Below are positions 1 through 5,262 of a DNA stretch of 8,805 nucleotides, piece by piece. Every line of letters starts with the position of its first letter. Positions within the stretch are counted from its first letter, which is position 1. Source of the DNA: Candidatus Saccharimonadota bacterium (GTDB lineage Bacteria > Patescibacteriota > Saccharimonadia > Saccharimonadales > Saccharimonadaceae). The stretch lies in NCBI GenBank assembly GCA_900556355.1, contig UNSP01000008.1, positions 1 to 8,805 on the forward strand, in the 5' to 3' direction. The notes under the pieces were generated by a model. The model saw only the letters and a list, made by a program, of their open reading frames with translations. It did not search any database and was not told the DNA's origin. The position numbers and the translations under genes are program-made.

Positions 1-437
1 GATTGATGAACCGTTACGCCTTTTTTGTGATAATTCCTATAACAATTCCTTACGGGTTGCGCCATGCTTGCTATAATCTCTTCCTCTGGTTGCTGGAGAT
101 TGATAATATGCGTATGTTCTGGCTGCAAATGGACGTAAGTGGCTTTCTTCCAATTCTCATCAGATAACATCTTAGAAAAGGTGGGTTTAATTGGTCCGAC
201 TCTAAGGAAAGTAACGCCAAGTTTTTTGCCGAGCTCTGCTAAGTCTTTTAGTGCCAATCGTAATGCTTCTTCGTTAATAGCGGTTGGACCAAAGGGGCAA
301 TATAAGCGGGAATTGCCTGTGCCGCGCTCTAATATTGCGAAATATTCCCATCCTTCACCTCTGTTGTGAAAGACTTTTCGACCGAGCGATTGTTGAAATT
401 TTCCCCAGGCTGATGATTGTAGAAAATGTTGATTCAT
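1..437 (-). CDS. FemAB/FemX-family peptidoglycan bridge aminoacyltransferase (C-terminus off the left edge)
   Basis: The first 145 residues are present and the rest lies beyond position 1. FemX/FemAB enzymes transfer amino acids from aminoacyl-tRNA to the stem peptide of lipid II, on the cytoplasmic side of the membrane, to build the interpeptide bridge. Family signs visible here are the N-terminal FLQSSAWGKFQQSLG (residues 5-19, the usual FLQSxxWxxFxxSLG opening), a YCPFGP segment at 46-51 matching the family's YxPRGP-type strand, and MAQPVRNCYRNYHKKGVTV at 125-143. The last matches the family's conserved Met...Arg-N-x-x-R-x-x-x-KKGV element. The ATG at 437 is supported by a GAGGA Shine-Dalgarno 7 nt upstream. 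It starts 18 bp after the tsaD stop on the same strand, so the two are probably co-transcribed. Family assignment is good; the amino acid transferred (Gly, Ala or Ser) cannot be told, and GNAT-fold relatives outside cell-wall synthesis remain possible. Confidence 0.8.
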   Translation of the reverse strand, partial: MNQHFLQSSAWGKFQQSLGRKVFHNRGEGWEYFAILERGTGNSRLYCPFGPTAINEEALRLALKDLAELGKKLGVTFLRVGPIKPTFSKMLSDENWKKATYVHLQPEHTHIINLQQPEEEIIASMAQPVRNCYRNYHKKGVTVHQ

Positions 438-454
438 GTTGTAATCCTCACAAC
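438..454 (-). promoter_or_regulatory. Shine-Dalgarno of the FemX-like gene in a small hairpin loop
   Basis: On the minus strand GTTGT and ACAAC form a possible 5-bp stem directly before the ATG. The Shine-Dalgarno GAGGA (445-449) lies in its 7-nt loop. The site decides the start at 437. The stem is short, so any regulatory effect is speculative. Confidence 0.5.
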
Positions 455-455
455 G

Positions 456-1526
456 TTATATTGCTGTCATTGATAAACTTGGCTGAACTTCCAGATCGTA
501 TGGATCTGTAGGTTCGTCAATTTGAGATCTGAAATAACCGAGAGTAGCAATCATCGCGGCGTTATCTGTACAGAGTTGAATAGGGGCGTATTCGATGTCA
601 ATTGGCAGGGCTTCGCGTAATTGACGGCGCAACTCTTGGTTAGCCGCGACTCCGCCAGCGATTACAACGGAGGCTGGCTGGAAATTGTCAAACGCCTTTT
701 TGGTTTTATTTACGAGGGTTTTTATGGCCGTGTACTGGAAACTTGCTGCCATATTACGTCGTAATTCGTCATCTACGAGCGCTGGAAGCTCATGAGAGGG
801 AAAAGTGAAGTCTTTACCGACTTCGTGCTGAACGGCTCTCAAAACGGCTGTCTTAAGCCCAGAGAAGGAGAAATCGTATTCGCCGGATAATTTGGCGATA
901 GGCAAGTGGAATGCGTGTGGATCGCCAAGTTCAGCGGCTTTGGCGATAGCTGGGCCGCCAGGATATGGCAAACCGATGATTTTAGCAACTTTATCGAATG
1001 CTTCACCAACTGCGTCGTCTTGAGTTTGTCCAATAAGCTGATAATCACCGTGATTTTTAAATAGGACAAGTTGTGAATGTCCGCCCGAAACGATTAACGA
1101 AAGCATAGGGAATGACGGCTGCTGTTTCGGCAATGTTAGAGATAAATTGTCAGATTGCTTATTGATAAAATTGGCGTACACGTGAGCTTCTACGTGATGA
1201 ATCTTAAAGAGCGGCTTATTATGGATAATAGCGAGAGTTCTAGCGGCGAGAGTGCCGATTAATAGCGAGCCAATAAGCCCCGGCGCGTAAGTAACGGCGA
1301 TGGCGTCAATATCATCCCAAGTGCAATTTGCGTCAGACAAAGCTTTTTTAATGACGAGATTTACAACTTCCAAGTGGCTGCGAGCGGCAATTTCTGGAAT
1401 AACTCCGCCGTATTCTGCGTGAATATCAATTTGAGAATTGACGACATTTGAAAGCAAGCGTTCGCCATCTTCAACTATTGACGCCGCTGTTTCGTCGCAA
1501 CTGGATTCAATTCCCAAAATCCTCAT
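456..1526 (-). CDS. tsaD: tRNA N6-adenosine threonylcarbamoyltransferase TsaD
   Basis: A 356-residue, full-length member of the Kae1/TsaD/YgjD family. TsaD transfers the threonylcarbamoyl group from threonylcarbamoyl-AMP to A37 of ANN-decoding tRNAs (t6A), working in the cytoplasm with TsaB and TsaE, which are not in this window. Visible signatures are the ASKHA-fold opening GIESSCDETAA (5-15), the iron-binding HHVEAH (110-115; His111 and His115), the nucleotide-binding SGGHSQLV (147-154), a Gly-rich AGGVAANQELR (290-300) and CTDNAAMIA (319-327), whose Asp321 is the usual third metal ligand. No key residue is missing. The start at 1526 begins directly with the conserved MRILGIESS. There is no Shine-Dalgarno; a TATAAT box ends 8 nt before the ATG, suggesting a leaderless mRNA. 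It is divergent from murE (41-bp gap) and upstream of the FemX-like gene. Confidence 0.97.
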   Translation of the reverse strand: MRILGIESSCDETAASIVEDGERLLSNVVNSQIDIHAEYGGVIPEIAARSHLEVVNLVIKKALSDANCTWDDIDAIAVTYAPGLIGSLLIGTLAARTLAIIHNKPLFKIHHVEAHVYANFINKQSDNLSLTLPKQQPSFPMLSLIVSGGHSQLVLFKNHGDYQLIGQTQDDAVGEAFDKVAKIIGLPYPGGPAIAKAAELGDPHAFHLPIAKLSGEYDFSFSGLKTAVLRAVQHEVGKDFTFPSHELPALVDDELRRNMAASFQYTAIKTLVNKTKKAFDNFQPASVVIAGGVAANQELRRQLREALPIDIEYAPIQLCTDNAAMIATLGYFRSQIDEPTDPYDLEVQPSLSMTAI

Positions 1527-1546
1527 TTGCTTTTATTATAGCAAAT
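1525..1546. repeat. Perfect 7-bp inverted repeat around the tsaD -10 box
   Basis: ATTTGCT (1525-1531) and AGCAAAT (1540-1546) are perfect inverted copies separated by 8 bp. Together they bracket the tsaD -10 box and reach into the ATG. If tsaD starts leaderless, the repeat is mostly not transcribed, so a DNA operator is more likely than an RNA hairpin. It may also be chance in AT-rich sequence. Confidence 0.4.
1535..1543 (-). promoter_or_regulatory. Extended -10 promoter of tsaD
   Basis: The minus strand reads TGC-TATAAT, a perfect -10 hexamer with the TGN extension, followed by 8 nt and then the tsaD ATG. No convincing -35 is seen at 16-18 bp, as expected for an extended -10 promoter. Transcription would start at or within a few bases of the ATG. 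Confidence 0.65.
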
Positions 1547-1551
1547 ATAAG

Positions 1552-1560
1552 TGGTAAAAT
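1552..1560 (+). promoter_or_regulatory. Extended -10 promoter of the murE-like gene
   Basis: The plus strand reads TGG-TAAAAT, ending 7 nt before the ATG at 1568. No Shine-Dalgarno precedes that ATG. The layout mirrors the tsaD promoter on the other strand 12 bp away and again implies a leaderless transcript. An alternative in-frame ATG (1559-1561) overlaps this box and is therefore less likely. Confidence 0.5.
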
Positions 1561-1567
1561 GGGTATT

Positions 1568-2884
1568 ATGAAAAACGAGTTGGTAAAAATTGCTAGAAAA
1601 ACGCTACCTCAAGGAGCTTTGGAAAAAACCGAAAACGCCTATAGAGTTGCGCGCACGAAGATGATTAGCCTAAGATATGGCAATCCAGCTCGTGGCTTGA
1701 GAATTATTGCAGTAACAGGGACGAACGGGAAAACTACGACCGCTTGTTACATCAATGAGATTTTGAAAGAGGCTGGCTTTAAGACTGCATTATTTACGAC
1801 GGCGGTGATTGAAATTGCTGGCAAGGAAAAGATAAATGATTTGAATGCGACAGTTCCGACTGTGGCAAGGTTATTCAGCTTTTTCCAGACGGCTCAGCGT
1901 GAAGGCGTGGAATATGTGATTTTAGAGGCGACAAGTCACGCTTTATCGCAACACAAGTTTGACGGCGTGCCAATTGAGGCGGCGGGGATGACTAATTTGA
2001 CTCAAGACCATTTGGATTATCATAAAACGATGGAAGCTTACGCGGCGGCCAAGGCTAAGTTGTTTGAGAAAAAGCCGAAATATATCGTGCTGAATCGTGA
2101 TGACGAGTGGTTTGAATATTTTGACAAGTTTACAGCTTCTGGCGAGAAAATGACTTACGGGACGAATCCGGAAGCTGAAGCTCACTTAACGCATGTTAAG
2201 TTATATAAAAAGGGAACAGAGGCGAGTCTGCTGATTGATCATCAAACTCATTTGGAGTTGGCGACTAATTTGCCTGGCGAATTTAACGTGATGAATATGT
2301 CGGCTGCGGTGTCGTTGGCATATTTGTTGGGGATAAAGTTGGAAGATATCCAAGAGGGCGTGGCGAATTTGGAAGCGATTCCTGGAAGATTTGAGCGAGT
2401 AGAAAATAAGCTTGGAATTGATATTATTGTGGATTATGCGCACACGCCAGACGCGCTGGAAAAATTGCTAAAAACCACTCATAAAATTACCAAGGGACGA
2501 TTAACTTTGGTGTTTGGTGCGTGCGGCGATAGAGATAAGACAAAGCGTCCGATTATGGGCGAGCTGGCGGCTAATTTGGCAGATAGGATTTTCCTAACTG
2601 ACGAGGAAAGCTATAACGAAAATCCAGATGAAATTCGGGCAATGATCCGTCAGGGAATTGAGCGAACGAAAAAAGCTCATAAAATGACGGAAATTGCTGA
2701 TCGAAAACAGGCGATTTATCAAGCTCTGAGGTCGGCTGTTCGTGGCGATACGGTTCTGATTACGGGTATGGGTCATGAGCAATACCGAATTGTGAATGGC
2801 AAGCGAATTCCGTGGAATGACAAGAAGGTCGTTCAGGAAATTATTTCTGAGATTGAGAAAAAGAGTCGTAAAATTTCGCTTTAA
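1568..2884 (+). CDS. murE: MurE-type UDP-MurNAc-tripeptide synthetase, short N-terminus
   Basis: A 438-residue Mur ligase that in the family adds the third amino acid to UDP-MurNAc-L-Ala-D-Glu using ATP in the cytoplasm. Visible motifs: P-loop TGTNGKTTT (50-58, Lys55), EATSHALSQH (120-129), TNLTQDHLDYHKTMEAYAAA (142-161) leading into the Lys162 expected to be carbamylated, NLPGEFNVMN (234-243), PGRFE (272-276), DYAHTPDALEKLL (289-301), GACGDRDKTKRP (317-328) and GMGHEQY (400-406). Two things are unusual. Only about 49 residues precede the P-loop, versus roughly 110 in classical MurE, so most of the UDP-MurNAc-binding domain is missing. The DNPR/DNPA motif that reads the added amino acid is replaced by TDEESYNENP (344-353), and the usual GKGHE is GMGHE. 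A meso-diaminopimelate substrate is therefore not supported; the added residue is unknown. The 3' end overlaps convergent murF by 44 bp. Confidence 0.85.
   Translation: MKNELVKIARKTLPQGALEKTENAYRVARTKMISLRYGNPARGLRIIAVTGTNGKTTTACYINEILKEAGFKTALFTTAVIEIAGKEKINDLNATVPTVARLFSFFQTAQREGVEYVILEATSHALSQHKFDGVPIEAAGMTNLTQDHLDYHKTMEAYAAAKAKLFEKKPKYIVLNRDDEWFEYFDKFTASGEKMTYGTNPEAEAHLTHVKLYKKGTEASLLIDHQTHLELATNLPGEFNVMNMSAAVSLAYLLGIKLEDIQEGVANLEAIPGRFERVENKLGIDIIVDYAHTPDALEKLLKTTHKITKGRLTLVFGACGDRDKTKRPIMGELAANLADRIFLTDEESYNENPDEIRAMIRQGIERTKKAHKMTEIADRKQAIYQALRSAVRGDTVLITGMGHEQYRIVNGKRIPWNDKKVVQEIISEIEKKSRKISL
2841..2884. other. 44-bp convergent coding overlap of murE and murF
   Basis: The murE stop (2882-2884, plus) lies inside murF, and the murF stop (2841-2843, minus) lies inside murE. 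The last 14 or so codons of each gene are therefore shared on opposite strands. No hairpin with a T-run is seen near either stop, so the two transcripts must overlap further. Confidence 0.9.
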
Positions 2885-4130
2885 TCTGTTTCCAGCTTTG
2901 TGATTGGCGAACTAATTTTTCTGCATCGCTTGGGTCAAGCAATAATTCTTTCACGGCGTCTTCAAGGTAAATGCCGCCCTGCGAGCCTTTGAATAGAATC
3001 GTCGTATCTTTAATGTCGCTATTTTTCAGGAATTCTCCAGCTTCGAGCGCCGTGTCAAAAGAAATTACTTTACAGCCATTTTTTTCAGCGATTGGTGCGA
3101 GGTATTTTTTTGACATTTTGCCAACAGTAATAAGCAACTCTAACTGGCCAGGGTCACAGATTTCACCGATTTTTTTATGCTCTAGTTCAGATGTTTCGCC
3201 CAGTTCATTCATGTCGCCCAATACGGCAATCTTGTGATTAGCAGAGATGGAATAGAGCGTTTTTAGCGAATTTTCCATGGCAATAGGGCTGGCGTTGTAA
3301 GTGTCGTCCAGTAATGTGCAGCCGCGTATGCCACGTAAAATATTCATTCTTCCTGAAACTGGTCTGATTTTTGTTAAAGCCGCCGCAACTTCTTCAATAT
3401 TCATTCCGCAAGCTAATCCCGCCGCCGCCGCACCAGTGATTGAGCGAATATTATGCTTACCCAATACAGAAATATTGATGTCCTGAGAAATTCCCCCGGA
3501 GTGTTTTAGATTGACAATACAACCAGCATCTGTAGTCTTTTTAATCTCCAGGAAAACGTCGGCAGATTCATCGCCGTAACTTACACGATTCCCAACTATG
3601 AGATTATGATATTTTTCATCGATATCGTGAAGGTTGAAGATGGTTTTTTTAGCGACTTGACTAATGGACAATTCCTCATGAGCTACCGTATCCATATTTT
3701 TGAAAAACTCCATATGTTCAGGTGCAACAGAGGTAATTATGGCAATGTCGGGCTGGATATAGCGCATAAAAGTAGCCATTTCACCAGGGCAATCAATACC
3801 GCATTCTTGAATAATTATATCTGGCGATTCGGGGTTTTTTATGCTGGCGCGTGCTGCGGAGAAGGCTTTTAGCCAGGCTAGGGGAGATTTGGCGTTTTTT
3901 GGCCCGTCTACGCCTAAGATTTCCAGCGGTGCACTTAAGGTTGTGTTCAAATTGCCACGACTATGGCGCACGGTGAATTTTTCTGATAGAACAGTGGCAG
4001 TTGCTGATTTTACACTAGTTTTACCAACGCTGCCGACTACGGTAATTAGTTTGGTGTCAGGATGAGATTTAAGATATTTTTTTACATAAGAACCGAGAAT
4101 TGTTTCTAAGAGATGTTTGAATAATTGCAT
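2841..4130 (-). CDS. murF: MurF-type Mur ligase (UDP-MurNAc-tripeptide:D-Ala-D-Ala ligase), short N-terminus
   Basis: A 429-residue Mur ligase. MurF joins D-Ala-D-Ala to the UDP-MurNAc tripeptide using ATP, the last cytoplasmic step of the peptidoglycan precursor. Visible motifs: P-loop GSVGKTS (33-39, Lys37), GNLNTTLSAPLEIL (59-72), ECGIDCPGEMA (109-119), TSVAPEHMEFF (133-143), LGKHNIRS (223-230), DDTYNASPIAM (275-285), VLGDMNELGETS (303-314) and the C-terminal FKGSQGG (380-386). Only about 32 residues precede the P-loop, so the usual substrate-binding N-terminal domain (about 80-90 residues) is absent, as in the neighbouring murE. The family's AKGE-type segment, with its carbamylated lysine, reads VAHEELS (149-155), placing Glu where Lys is expected. 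The ATG at 4130 follows a TATAAT box by 6 nt and lacks a Shine-Dalgarno. MurF is favoured over other Mur ligases by the DDTYNASP and GDMNELGE motifs. Confidence 0.87.
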   Translation of the reverse strand: MQLFKHLLETILGSYVKKYLKSHPDTKLITVVGSVGKTSVKSATATVLSEKFTVRHSRGNLNTTLSAPLEILGVDGPKNAKSPLAWLKAFSAARASIKNPESPDIIIQECGIDCPGEMATFMRYIQPDIAIITSVAPEHMEFFKNMDTVAHEELSISQVAKKTIFNLHDIDEKYHNLIVGNRVSYGDESADVFLEIKKTTDAGCIVNLKHSGGISQDINISVLGKHNIRSITGAAAAGLACGMNIEEVAAALTKIRPVSGRMNILRGIRGCTLLDDTYNASPIAMENSLKTLYSISANHKIAVLGDMNELGETSELEHKKIGEICDPGQLELLITVGKMSKKYLAPIAEKNGCKVISFDTALEAGEFLKNSDIKDTTILFKGSQGGIYLEDAVKELLLDPSDAEKLVRQSQSWKQIKAKFYDSFSQSQK

Positions 4131-4136
4131 GGAGTT

Positions 4137-4145
4137 ATTATAACA
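4137..4145 (-). promoter_or_regulatory. Extended -10 promoter of murF
   Basis: The minus strand reads TGT-TATAAT, a perfect extended -10, ending 6 nt before the murF ATG. No Shine-Dalgarno fits between them. This is the third gene here with the same arrangement and predicts a leaderless or near-leaderless mRNA. Confidence 0.65.
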
Positions 4146-4175
4146 GATTGAGAGATAATAGAATGAGGCGTGCGA

Positions 4176-4204
4176 TTGCCTTTTTAATGATTTTATGGTA
4201 TTAT
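4176..4204 (+). promoter_or_regulatory. Promoter of the nuclease-like gene (TTGCCT, 17 bp, TATTAT)
   Basis: A -35-like TTGCCT (4176-4181) and a -10 TATTAT (4199-4204) are separated by exactly 17 bp, with a TGG extension before the -10. Transcription would begin near 4211, 5-7 nt before the ATG at 4217. A rival weaker promoter (TTGAAT at 4117, 16 bp, TATAAC at 4139) could instead serve the ATG at 4163. Confidence 0.5.
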
Positions 4205-4216
4205 AGCAACTATTGT

Positions 4217-5071
4217 ATGGAGATTGCTAGAGGATCAGGAGTAGCTGAGATTGCTTGGGGGATTGTTGAATCTTCCGAATATCAAGAAAGACTGCGTAAA
4301 ATTGTATTAGGAATAGGGCGAGCCGCAACCAAAGAGTTTAATCCGGAAAGCTCATATCGATTAGTGGATAGATATGTCGCGTCGGGCGTGGCGGATGACG
4401 CTTTAAGAGAGAGAATAGACACGCGTAAAACACCTGAAGATGGGGTACTGGAATTAATACGAGTTATGCCTTATTGGATTCGAGCTGAGGAAAAACTTGA
4501 ATCTTATAGGAATGGGGTGTTTTATGAGCGCAACAACAAGATAAGAGAAAAAGAGACAGTTGTAGCTTTTAATAAGGTTGTACGAGACATAATTAGCGAA
4601 GGGCGATATAATCGCAAATCAGAGCTTATATCGGACGTTCAGGGCGCTATGGATTGTCTTGGCTATGGCGATGAGGAAATTGAAAATGCATATAAATTCT
4701 TAGCTCACGTGATCAATGGTATGCGTCATGAAATCGCCGCTGAAATAGCTTTAAGGAAAACTAAGGGAGTGCGGACTGTTTATGCGACTGGCATTGACGG
4801 TGATCTCTCTGGAAGAGATCTTATAGTTGAGTATAAGGATAAATATGGTGGTGAACATATAATTGGTCTTGATATAAAATCAACGCCAGACTCTGCGCGG
4901 AATGCCAATAATAGTGACCGTGATGAGGGATATCACGCTAGTTGGTCTGGTTTCGATCATAGACGGGGTGACTTTGGTTCTTATGAAGATAATTTAATGC
5001 CGAGCAATAAAGCTGTTAAAAAAGCGCGTTCATTTTATGAGACAGAACTTGAAGAAATAGTTAGGAAATAA
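4217..5071 (+). CDS. Unrecognised protein with a PD-(D/E)XK nuclease-like C-terminal core
   Basis: I do not recognise this gene by name. From the ATG at 4217 it encodes 284 residues. Residues 1-165 look mostly helical and rich in Glu and Arg. The C-terminal part shows, in order, a helix HEIAAEIAL (171-179) with Glu172/Glu176, the turn and strand GDLSGRDLIVEY (195-206) with Asp201, then a strand GLDIKST (217-223) with Asp219 and Lys221. This spacing of E, D and D-x-K is the hallmark order of PD-(D/E)XK nucleases, so a DNA- or RNA-cleaving role is inferred. No partner gene (methylase, Cas, helicase) is adjacent, and there is no target-recognition domain I can name. The start is uncertain. An in-frame ATG at 4163 adds RRAIAFLMILWYY, which resembles a signal peptide but is also the translation of an AT-rich promoter. 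The stop is TAA, 118 bp before the CIRCE operator. Confidence 0.8.
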   Translation: MEIARGSGVAEIAWGIVESSEYQERLRKIVLGIGRAATKEFNPESSYRLVDRYVASGVADDALRERIDTRKTPEDGVLELIRVMPYWIRAEEKLESYRNGVFYERNNKIREKETVVAFNKVVRDIISEGRYNRKSELISDVQGAMDCLGYGDEEIENAYKFLAHVINGMRHEIAAEIALRKTKGVRTVYATGIDGDLSGRDLIVEYKDKYGGEHIIGLDIKSTPDSARNANNSDRDEGYHASWSGFDHRRGDFGSYEDNLMPSNKAVKKARSFYETELEEIVRK

Positions 5072-5189
5072 ATTCATCAAAATAAAATAAGACAGCCCGC
5101 TTGCCCTAACATAAGGGGGCGCTGCTGCCTTATAGTCATACTACCACGACTGTTGTAAAAAATCTAGAAGGTCGAGACGTAGGAGATAA
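5072..5189. other. Unassigned 118-bp intergenic stretch with hairpin potential
   Basis: No open reading frame or recognisable RNA family is seen. The stretch contains an imperfect hairpin: CAGC (5093-5096) with GCTG (5121-5124), and inside it GCCCT (5103-5107) with AGGGGGC (5114-5120). An alternative fold pairs TAAGG (5112-5116) with CCTTA (5128-5132), and a small stem pairs AGTC (5134-5137) with GACT (5148-5151). On the plus strand no T-run follows, so it is a poor terminator for the upstream gene. On the minus strand the hairpin is followed by a T-rich tract, so it could end a minus-strand RNA. A small ncRNA is possible but unsupported. Confidence 0.4.
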
Positions 5190-5216
5190 TTAGCACTCAC
5201 ACTTGACGAGTGCTAA
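5190..5216. promoter_or_regulatory. CIRCE operator (HrcA binding site)
   Basis: TTAGCACTC (5190-5198) and GAGTGCTAA (5208-5216) are perfect 9-bp inverted repeats with a 9-bp spacer, exactly the CIRCE consensus. The repressor HrcA (not in this window) binds CIRCE and releases it on heat or protein-folding stress, with GroEL assisting HrcA folding. It lies directly upstream of groES. The spacer holds the start of the -35 box, so bound HrcA would block RNA polymerase. Confidence 0.97.
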
Positions 5217-5232
5217 ATTGGTGCGTTACAAT
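5203..5232 (+). promoter_or_regulatory. groESL promoter (TTGACG, 18 bp, TACAAT)
   Basis: The -35 TTGACG (5203-5208) sits across the CIRCE spacer and right arm, and the -10 TACAAT (5227-5232) follows after 18 bp. Transcription would start near 5239, giving a leader of about 24 nt. Both boxes are close to the housekeeping consensus. Confidence 0.75.
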
Positions 5233-5262
5233 AGATACGTTGTTAACGAAATGGAGGATAAC

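Noticed and set aside
69..77. Plus-strand TGCTATAAT inside the FemX-like gene, identical to the tsaD extended -10
   Set aside because: It is explained by codons on the minus strand, and no gene starts downstream on the plus strand.
139..511. Plus-strand open frames of about 75 codons opposite the FemX-like gene and the tsaD end
   Set aside because: They are antisense to a well-supported coding frame, lack Shine-Dalgarno sites and show no family features.
1448..1567. Upstream extension of murE into tsaD
   Set aside because: It would overlap the divergent tsaD gene and both promoters, and the added residues show no similarity to a MurE N-terminal domain.
5072..5189. tRNA, 4.5S RNA or tmRNA in the gap before groES
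   Set aside because: No cloverleaf, T-loop sequence, SRP tetraloop or tag frame could be found.
5185..5190. GATAAT as an alternative groESL -10 just before CIRCE
   Set aside because: No -35 lies at 16-18 bp and there is no TG extension; the TTGACG/TACAAT pair is much better.
5203..5262. TTG (5203) or ATG (5251) as the groES start
   Set aside because: The TTG lies in CIRCE upstream of the -10 box. The ATG overlaps the GGAGG that ideally serves the GTG at 5263.
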